DNA from: Brevundimonas sp.
Lineage (GTDB): Bacteria > Pseudomonadota > Alphaproteobacteria > Caulobacterales > Caulobacteraceae
Reading direction: 5' to 3'
Assembly (NCBI GenBank): GCA_004296955.1
Contig: SCVB01000041.1
Span: 1 to 52,029, forward strand
DNA length: 52,029 nucleotides
Shown one piece after another: positions 46,738-52,029 of this stretch (position 1 is the first letter of the stretch; the number at the start of each line of letters is the position of its first letter). Below the pieces are notes generated by a model, which was not told the origin of the DNA, did not search any database, and was given only the letters and a program-made list of their open reading frames with translations. Both the position numbers and the translations under genes were made by a program.

Positions 46738-46756
46738 TATGCTCACTTTCAGCATA
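46738..46756. promoter_or_regulatory. NAD-operon operator candidate 2
   Basis: TATGCTC-ACTTT-CAGCATA, the same 19-bp layout as candidate 1 with one arm mismatch, centred 66 bp further upstream. The outer arms extend to CTTATGCT/AGCATAAG. Two copies of the same design before nadA argue for a real repressor site. Confidence 0.6.
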
Positions 46757-46849
46757 AGCAGGGACAATCTAGGCGGATGGCGGCGAAATGCAAGTGTTTG
46801 CGTACGCCCGCGACCGGCCTTCGGCGCCGCGGCCACAGGAGGCATCACC

Positions 46850-47368
46850 TCAGGCGCGGCGCTCATGCTCCAGAAGCCAGCGCTTGCGCTCCAGCCCGCC
46901 CGCATAGCCGGTCAGCGTCCCGTTGGCCCCGATCACCCGATGGCAGGGCACGATGACGGCGACCGGATTCTGGCCATTGGCCAGGCCCGCGGCGCGCACC
47001 GCCTTCGGCGCGCCGATCGCCGCCGCCAGCTGGCCGTAGGTCCGCGTCTCGCCCGCCGGGATGGACCGCAGGCTGTCCCAGACCGCGCGCTGGAACGCGG
47101 TGCCGCCGGTCCTGACGGTCAGCCCGTCCAGCGCCCGAAGGTCGCCGCTGAAATAGGCCTCGACGGCGGCCCGTACGGCCTCGGGCGCCCGCCCGTTCGT
47201 GACCGTGGCGCCGGGCGCATGGCGGCGCAGCAGGCGGTTCATCCGGTCCTCGTAGTCGGCGAAGTCCAGCGCCCGCACGGCGCCCTCGCCGTCGGTGACC
47301 AGCAACACCTCGCCCACCGGCGTGGCGACCCGGTCCAGGGTCAGGGTCTCAGGCTGCGCGTTTCGCAT
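46850..47368 (-). CDS. ogt: Methylated-DNA-protein-cysteine methyltransferase (Ogt-type)
   Basis: 172 aa. Directly reverses O6-alkylguanine by transferring the alkyl group to Cys142 in IVPCHRVIG. The DNA-binding helix-turn-helix region is FQRAVWDSLRSIPAGETRTYGQLA with the Arg finger in AVRAAGLANGQNP. The start codon lies inside the end of the Ada-type gene (20-bp overlap), with GGAG before it, so the two genes are coupled. Cytoplasmic DNA repair. Confidence 0.95.
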   Translation of the reverse strand: MRNAQPETLTLDRVATPVGEVLLVTDGEGAVRALDFADYEDRMNRLLRRHAPGATVTNGRAPEAVRAAVEAYFSGDLRALDGLTVRTGGTAFQRAVWDSLRSIPAGETRTYGQLAAAIGAPKAVRAAGLANGQNPVAVIVPCHRVIGANGTLTGYAGGLERKRWLLEHERRA

Positions 47369-48458
47369 CGTCGTTCTCCATCGTCTTCAGGTCGGCGCCG
47401 CTCATCCCCGCACAGGCGAGGTGCAGCGCCCCATAGGCCCGCCACGGGCGCCAGGCCTCGGCGCGTCCGGCGAGCGTTTCATCGTCAAGTCGGTCGTTGG
47501 GCGCCTCTGCGCCGTCGTCGATCCAGTCGCCGGGCAGCCTCAATCCCGGCTGCGCCGCAACCAGGGGCCGGAGCACCGGATCGGCGGACAGATCGCGCCC
47601 GATGGCGTCCGGGTCGGCCGACAGATCGAACACCCGCCGCACCCGCGCCAACACCCCCGGCAGGGCCTTGAGGTCGTCGGCCTCGACGCAGACCGAGACC
47701 CGCCCCGTCTCCGCCGGCTCGACCGTCACCGTCCCCCCGGCGCCGTCGACATCCCGGGTCAGGATCCGCGACCACCGCCGCCCCTCGACCGTATCGCCGC
47801 GCGCCGTCAGGGCCGTGAACATCGCCGCCCAGTCATACGGCGGACGATAGGACAGGCTCAGCCGCACCCCGCCTTCATGCACCCGCTCGCCGCGGCGACG
47901 CAGCGCCGAGGGCGGACGGCCGTACAGGGCCTGGAAGGTCTCGTTGAACCGCCGCACGCTGCCGAAGCCCGAGGCCAGCGCCGCCTGGGCCATGGACAGG
48001 TTGGTCTGGTGGATCAGCGCCTTGGCCAGCAGCACCCGCCGCGTCTGCGCCACGCTGACCGGGGCGGCGCCCAGATGCTGGCGGAACAGCCGCCGAAGGT
48101 GCCGCTCGCCGACGCCCAGACGCCCGGCAAGGCCGTCGACGTCGCCCTCGTCCAGCGCGCCGGCCTCGATCAGGGCCAGGGCCCGGCTGACCGTGTTGGA
48201 GGTGCCGCGCCAGGCCCCCATGTCCGGCGCCGTCTCGGGCCGGCAACGCAGGCAGGCGCGGAAGCCCGCCTCCTCGGCCGCCGCGGCGGAAACGACGAAG
48301 ACCATGTTCTCCCGCTTCGGCGTCCGCGCCGGACAGACGGGCCGGCAGTAGATGCCCGTGGTCTTCACACAGCCGAAGAACCGCCCGTCGAACCGCGCGT
48401 CCCGCGTCAGCACGGCGCGGTAGCAGGCCTCCTGGTCAAGTTCGCTGGCGTTTTCCAT
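47349..48458 (-). CDS. Ada-type methyl-sensing AraC regulator fused to AlkA remnant lacking the glycosylase core
   Basis: 369 aa. The N-terminal zinc domain matches E. coli Ada residue for residue in its four Cys: Cys38, Cys42, Cys69 and Cys72, with Cys38 as methyl-phosphotriester acceptor. An AraC-type helix-turn-helix follows (about 95-195; LSMAQAALASGFGSVRRFNETF). Next is the AlkA N-terminal domain (about 200-310, RLSLSYRPPYDWAAMF to PGLRLPG). At the point where the helix-hairpin-helix glycosylase domain should begin, the sequence jumps through about 15 residues to AEAWRPWRAYGALHL, the usual C-terminal helix. About 130-150 residues, including the catalytic Asp, are missing, so glycosylase activity is not expected. 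Both sides remain in frame. Confidence 0.88.
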   Translation of the reverse strand: MENASELDQEACYRAVLTRDARFDGRFFGCVKTTGIYCRPVCPARTPKRENMVFVVSAAAAEEAGFRACLRCRPETAPDMGAWRGTSNTVSRALALIEAGALDEGDVDGLAGRLGVGERHLRRLFRQHLGAAPVSVAQTRRVLLAKALIHQTNLSMAQAALASGFGSVRRFNETFQALYGRPPSALRRRGERVHEGGVRLSLSYRPPYDWAAMFTALTARGDTVEGRRWSRILTRDVDGAGGTVTVEPAETGRVSVCVEADDLKALPGVLARVRRVFDLSADPDAIGRDLSADPVLRPLVAAQPGLRLPGDWIDDGAEAPNDRLDDETLAGRAEAWRPWRAYGALHLACAGMSGADLKTMENDDAKRAA

Positions 48459-48526
48459 GATCGCAGAATGGGGGATCGGCCCCTCGAAGTCTCGCGGTTT
48501 TCGGACATTGCGGTGAAGATCGCCGT

Positions 48527-50308
48527 CTACTGACGCAGCGGCCAGAACAGCAGGATCAGCCACGGTCCGGCCAGCAGCACCAGCAGGCTGAGCGGCGCGC
48601 CCAGCCTCGCATAGTCGCCGAACCGGTAGCCGCCCGGCCGCATGACCAGGGTGTTGCACTGGTGTCCGACCGGGGTCAGGAAGTCGCACGCCGCGCCCAC
48701 CGCCACCGCCATCAGGAAGGCGTCCGGCGCATAGTCGAGGCGCGCCGCCAGGGTCGCCCCGATCGGGGCCAGGATCAGCACCGTCGCGGCGTTGTTCAGG
48801 AAGGGCGTCACCGCCATGGCCGCGAACATCAGCGCCCCGACCACGGCGATCCCCGGGATGCCCTCGAACACCTGGCCCAGGAGGTTGGCGATCAGATCGG
48901 CCCCGCCGGTGGTCTGGATCGCGGCAGAGACCGGAATCATGGCCGCGATCAACACCAGCAAGGGCCCGTCCAGCGCCTGGTAGGCCTCCTTCATCCTGAG
49001 CCCGCCCAGCAGCAATATGGCCACCGCCGCGCCGAAGAAGGCCGGGGCCACGGGCACGATCTGGAAGCCGACCAGCACCATGGCGGTCGCCAGGACGATG
49101 GCGGGCATGAAGCGTTTGCGCACACTGCCCAGACCGACGGTGCGTTCGGCCAGCGGCAGCAGGTCCAGCTGCCCCAGGGCGACCGGCAGACTGGTCTCGC
49201 TGCCCTGAAGCAGGATGATGTCGCCCTGCCGCAGGCGGGCGCTGCGCAGCCGTTGCGTCAGCGGATAGCCGGTCCGCGACACGCCCAGCAGATTGACCCC
49301 GTACTGGCCGTGCAGGTCAGAGGCCGCCAGCGTCTGGTTCAGCAGCGGCGAGTTCATGCCGACCACCGCCTCGATCACCCGCACATCGTCCGTCGGCTCG
49401 GCGCGCACGATCGCCCTGTGATGGCCGGCGAGCTTCAGCTGCGACCGCTCCACGAACTCGTCCAGCGCGTCAGCTTCGCCCTCCAGCACGACCAGGTCGC
49501 TGGCGCGCACCACCACATTGCCGCGCGGGCGGCTGATCCGCCGGCCGTCGCGGATGACCGCGAGGATGCGCACCGCGCCGCCGCCCGTCGCGGCGAGGGT
49601 CTTCACCGTCATCCTGCCCGGACCCCAGTCGTCGGGGACCCGCAGATCGGTCGTGTAGGCGTTGGTCGCCAGGGAGTCCGACAGGCTCGCGGCGCCCTGC
49701 CGGTCCTTCGGCAGCAGCCGGTAGCCGAAGGCCAGGAACACGATCGCGATGGCGGTCAGGGCCAGACCGACGGGCGCATAGTCGAACATGGCGAACGGCC
49801 GGCCCAGCATCTCCTCCCGGACGCCGGACACGATGATGTTCGGCGAGGTGCCGACGAGGGTCGCCATGCCGCCGGCCATGGCGCCGAACGCCATCGGCAT
49901 CAGCAGGCGGGACGGCGGCGTCCCGGTCTTGCGGCTGACCGACAGCGCCACCGGCAGCATGATGGCCAGCGCCCCGACGTTCTTGGTCACCATCGACAGC
50001 AGGGTGACCGCCACGGTCAGGGCCGGCGCCTGGCTCCGCTCGGTCTTCAGCAGGGGCAGCAACCGGCGCAGCACCAGCTCGACGATGCCCGAGCGGGAAA
50101 ACGCCGCCGAGACCACGAGCGCCGCCGCGATGATGATGGTGATGTCGTTGCGAAAGCCGTCGAACGCCGCCTCGGCCGGGATCACCCCGATGGCCAGGCC
50201 GGCCAGAAGCGCGCCCAGGGCGATCAGGTCATAGCGGAATCGCCCCCAGACGAAGGCGGCGATGGTCAGTCCCACCAGCCCGAAGGCCAGCCCCTGCGGC
50301 AGCGTCAC
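48527..50308 (-). CDS. SLC13-family permease with two TrkA-C domains
   Basis: 593 aa. N-terminal membrane half (about 1-200) with SMVTKNVGALAIMLPVAL and GTSPNIIVSG, the DASS/CitT-type substrate and Na+ loop. Two cytoplasmic TrkA-C (RCK_C) domains lie at about 205-290 and 295-375. The C-terminal membrane half ends with FLNNAATVLILAP and TPVGHQCNTLVMRPGGY. It transports an anion such as a dicarboxylate or sulfate; specificity unknown. The GTG start has AGGA upstream. Single gene, 68 bp from the Ada-type gene. Confidence 0.92.
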   Translation of the reverse strand: MTLPQGLAFGLVGLTIAAFVWGRFRYDLIALGALLAGLAIGVIPAEAAFDGFRNDITIIIAAALVVSAAFSRSGIVELVLRRLLPLLKTERSQAPALTVAVTLLSMVTKNVGALAIMLPVALSVSRKTGTPPSRLLMPMAFGAMAGGMATLVGTSPNIIVSGVREEMLGRPFAMFDYAPVGLALTAIAIVFLAFGYRLLPKDRQGAASLSDSLATNAYTTDLRVPDDWGPGRMTVKTLAATGGGAVRILAVIRDGRRISRPRGNVVVRASDLVVLEGEADALDEFVERSQLKLAGHHRAIVRAEPTDDVRVIEAVVGMNSPLLNQTLAASDLHGQYGVNLLGVSRTGYPLTQRLRSARLRQGDIILLQGSETSLPVALGQLDLLPLAERTVGLGSVRKRFMPAIVLATAMVLVGFQIVPVAPAFFGAAVAILLLGGLRMKEAYQALDGPLLVLIAAMIPVSAAIQTTGGADLIANLLGQVFEGIPGIAVVGALMFAAMAVTPFLNNAATVLILAPIGATLAARLDYAPDAFLMAVAVGAACDFLTPVGHQCNTLVMRPGGYRFGDYARLGAPLSLLVLLAGPWLILLFWPLRQ

Positions 50309-50386
50309 GCGTATTCCTGGCCCCGGGCGGCTGAATTGCGCGCCGGGGCCCTAACGCTCCGCTTGCACCAAGGCTCCCAACCCGGA

Positions 50387-51484
50387 TCAGCCCCGCGCCA
50401 GCCGCCACAGGTTCAGCGCCATGCTGCAGATCAGGCTGAGTGCGGAAATGGCCAGCGCCCAGACCATCACCACCGACAGGGTCGAGGCGATGTCCGCCAG
50501 ACCTCGCGCGCCCTCCATCCACTGCAAGGCGTTGGGGTCCAGCAGGGACCAGTCGCCCGCCACCCGGGCGGTCTCCTCGCCCCGCGTCAGGGTGAACCAG
50601 TGGCCGGCCTCGCTGATCCGCCACGTCAGCCACAGGCCGACGAGCGCGATCGGGATCCGGGCCAGGGCGCGCAGCCGGACCGCATGGGGCCGGAACACGC
50701 TGTTCAGATCGACGGACATCTGGATCAGGGCATAGACGAGGATCGGCGCGAACAGGGTCGACCAGACCGGCGCCGCGCTCACCACCGCATCCTGACCGCG
50801 CAGCTCGATCGCGCTGAACGGCGGGAAATGCAGCACCCCGATCCACCACAGCACGAACATACCGGCGGCGAGGAAGGAGAACAGATACTCCCCGCCCGGC
50901 CAGGCCTTGGTCCGGGACTTCGGCATCCACGTCGCCTTCGCGGTCTCCGTTCCCGCCATCGACGCGCCCCATGCCGCTGGGTCCGACAGACCCAGGGCGC
51001 CCAGATCCTTCACGCGCCATTTCGTCAGGAAGGCGGGGCGAATGCCCTGATGTTCGAAGATGGCCGCCGCCAGGGTGGCGACGCCGATCAGCGTCAGGCC
51101 CGCGCCGAAGAAGCTGTGGAAGGCCTGGGCGATGGCCTGTCCGGCGTCCGCGGGTCCGCCGACCAGCCGGAGCAGCAGCAGGATGGCGTGGACCGCCCCC
51201 AGCACCATCAGCCCGGCCTTCACCCCGAACAGCCAGTAGGGAAACAGCTCCGGCCCGACCAGCGAGTCCGGGCCCTTGCGATACCGCGCGGCCACGACCA
51301 GCGGATGGCCGATCTCGCGCAGGATCGTCTCCCGCTCGTCCTCGGTCATCGGCCGGCCCAGTTCCTCCTCCTTCGCCTCGAACCGGCTCAGGATCAGGTC
51401 GCGCAGTTCGGCGGTGATGTCGGCCCGTTCGTCCTGCGGCAACTGCGCGGCGACGGCGTTCAGATAGCGATCGATCATGTCCAT
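50387..51484 (-). CDS. HAAS-type membrane protein paired with PadR
   Basis: 365 aa. The N-terminal 60 residues (MIDRYLNAVAAQLPQDERADITAELRDLI) have the pattern of the HAAS signalling domain found next to PadR regulators. About six membrane spans follow (starting near residue 85). No enzyme motif is seen. AAGGGG lies seven bases before the ATG at 51484. The gene starts 23 bp after the PadR stop, so both are one operon; the pair probably senses or relays membrane stress (inference). Confidence 0.82.
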   Translation of the reverse strand: MDMIDRYLNAVAAQLPQDERADITAELRDLILSRFEAKEEELGRPMTEDERETILREIGHPLVVAARYRKGPDSLVGPELFPYWLFGVKAGLMVLGAVHAILLLLRLVGGPADAGQAIAQAFHSFFGAGLTLIGVATLAAAIFEHQGIRPAFLTKWRVKDLGALGLSDPAAWGASMAGTETAKATWMPKSRTKAWPGGEYLFSFLAAGMFVLWWIGVLHFPPFSAIELRGQDAVVSAAPVWSTLFAPILVYALIQMSVDLNSVFRPHAVRLRALARIPIALVGLWLTWRISEAGHWFTLTRGEETARVAGDWSLLDPNALQWMEGARGLADIASTLSVVMVWALAISALSLICSMALNLWRLARG

Positions 51485-51507
51485 GGCTTTTCCCCTTCAG
51501 CCCGGTT

Positions 51508-51837
51508 TCAAAGAATCTTGTCGAGCGAGGCGTTGATCCCCCGCCATTCGTCGGTCAGGGCGGCCAACATGGCGACGCCCCCGGGCGAGAGGACGTAGAA
51601 GCGCTTCTTGCGCTTCTCCTCCTCGCGCCATTCGCTGTTCAGCAGACCCTGGCTCTCCAGCCGGCGCAGCAGCGGATAGAGGGTCGATTCCTCCATCTCC
51701 AGCCCGTCGGCGGCCAGGGCCTGACGCAGGGTGTAGCCGTACCGCTCGGTCCTCAGACAGGCGAGCACCGCCAGCACCAGCGACCCGCGCCGCAGCTCCA
51801 GCCGCATGCTTTCATAAAGGTCCGGATCCAGGCTCAT
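51508..51837 (-). CDS. PadR family transcriptional regulator
   Basis: 109 aa. Winged helix with RRGSLVLAVLACLRTERYGYTLRQAL, then ESTLYPLLRRLESQGLL as the recognition helix, and a basic wing EEEKRKKRFYVLSPGG. A short C-terminal dimerisation helix follows. ATG 51837 has an AGGGGGG just upstream; the frame also runs to 51873 but lacks a better site. Likely represses its own operon through the repeated boxes upstream. Confidence 0.93.
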   Translation of the reverse strand: MSLDPDLYESMRLELRRGSLVLAVLACLRTERYGYTLRQALAADGLEMEESTLYPLLRRLESQGLLNSEWREEEKRKKRFYVLSPGGVAMLAALTDEWRGINASLDKIL

Positions 51838-51855
51838 GCCGCCCCCCTGCATCTC

Positions 51856-51896
51856 ACATAGTGTGTGACACACAGTGTATGCGACATACTGTGTGA
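51856..51896. promoter_or_regulatory. Putative PadR operator with repeated boxes
   Basis: Direct repeat ACATAGTGTGTGA (51856-51868) and ACATACTGTGTGA (51884-51896), one mismatch in 13. Between them CACACAGTGTATG is a partly matching inverted copy, and TGTGTG-A-CACACA is palindromic. It starts 18 bp upstream of the PadR ATG, where an autoregulatory operator is expected. Confidence 0.6.
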
Positions 51897-51926
51897 GAGA
51901 GTCAATGCCTCCCGGTCAGTCGACCG

Positions 51927-52029
51927 TCATTCCGGAATCCGCTGCCCGTCCCAGGCGAAGACTCCGCCGCTGTCGGCGGGCGTCAGCCCGTCCAGCACCG
52001 TCAGCAGCCGCTCCGCCGAATGGTCCGCC
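51927..52029 (-). CDS. C-terminal end of a short-chain dehydrogenase/reductase (5' end outside window)
   Basis: Partial; only the last 34 codons are inside the window. The peptide SAERLLTVLDGLTPADSGGV with a final FAWDGQRIPE strongly resembles the end of C-factor-like SDR proteins, which close with a LTPADSG...DG..IPW pattern. No catalytic residues are visible. It is upstream of PadR on the same strand, with the PadR operator between. Confidence 0.6.
   Translation of the reverse strand, partial: ADHSAERLLTVLDGLTPADSGGVFAWDGQRIPE

Noticed and set aside
48662-51598. 978-codon plus-strand open frame
   Set aside because: Antisense shadow of the SLC13 permease and the HAAS protein; Gln/His/Arg-rich with no motif.

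Overview
The window is about 52 kb of very GC-rich, densely packed alphaproteobacterial chromosome. The rpoD/dnaG and carA/carB genes, a DnaG lacking its zinc ligands, HWE-type and hybrid histidine kinases, DUF6481, RraB, and promoter motifs of the EcfG (general stress sigma) type all point to Caulobacterales, most likely Brevundimonas or a close relative. That assignment is inference, because no database could be searched. I see no tRNA, rRNA, CRISPR array, phage or insertion sequence.

Layout. 1-9200: a truncated extensin-like lipoprotein, a REP-like inverted repeat, rpoD, dnaG, a small unknown protein, a DUF1624-type membrane acyltransferase, a SIMPL-domain periplasmic protein, an FkbM methyltransferase and carA. 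9243-12403: an overlapping Rieske oxygenase/APC permease pair and a protein with a faint EAL-like pattern. 12581-19989: HAD hydrolase, rraB-carB, a membrane-anchored TPR protein and a DUF5694 protein. 20009-31494: Tat-exported phospholipase C, a dicarboxylate symporter, the overlapping selD-mnmH pair for tRNA 2-selenouridine, an exported M20 amidohydrolase, a GST, greA-VOC-ELM1, a glycine-zipper membrane protein and thioredoxin reductase.

31507-41553 looks like an envelope/stress signalling block: an HWE histidine kinase with a single-domain response regulator, two paralogous SleB-type cell-wall hydrolases, a 1209-residue PAS/GAF hybrid kinase, DUF6481, a glycine-zipper lipoprotein and two tiny hydrophilic proteins. 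Perfect GGAAC-N16-CGTT promoters precede the hybrid kinase and the lipoprotein. Weaker versions precede the tiny-protein pair, the response regulator and the HWE kinase, which suggests a local EcfG regulon.

41621-46658 is the de novo NAD operon, read leftward as nadA - 37-residue ORF - M50 protease - nadB - Uma2-like nuclease - nadC. Most junctions overlap or nearly overlap, and two 19-bp operator-like palindromes lie upstream of nadA. 46850-48458 is an alkylation-repair pair: an Ada-type sensor fused to an AlkA remnant that has lost its helix-hairpin-helix catalytic core, overlapping ogt. The window closes with an SLC13/TrkA-C transporter, a HAAS-type membrane protein with its PadR regulator and repeated operator-like boxes, and the C-terminal end of a short-chain dehydrogenase.
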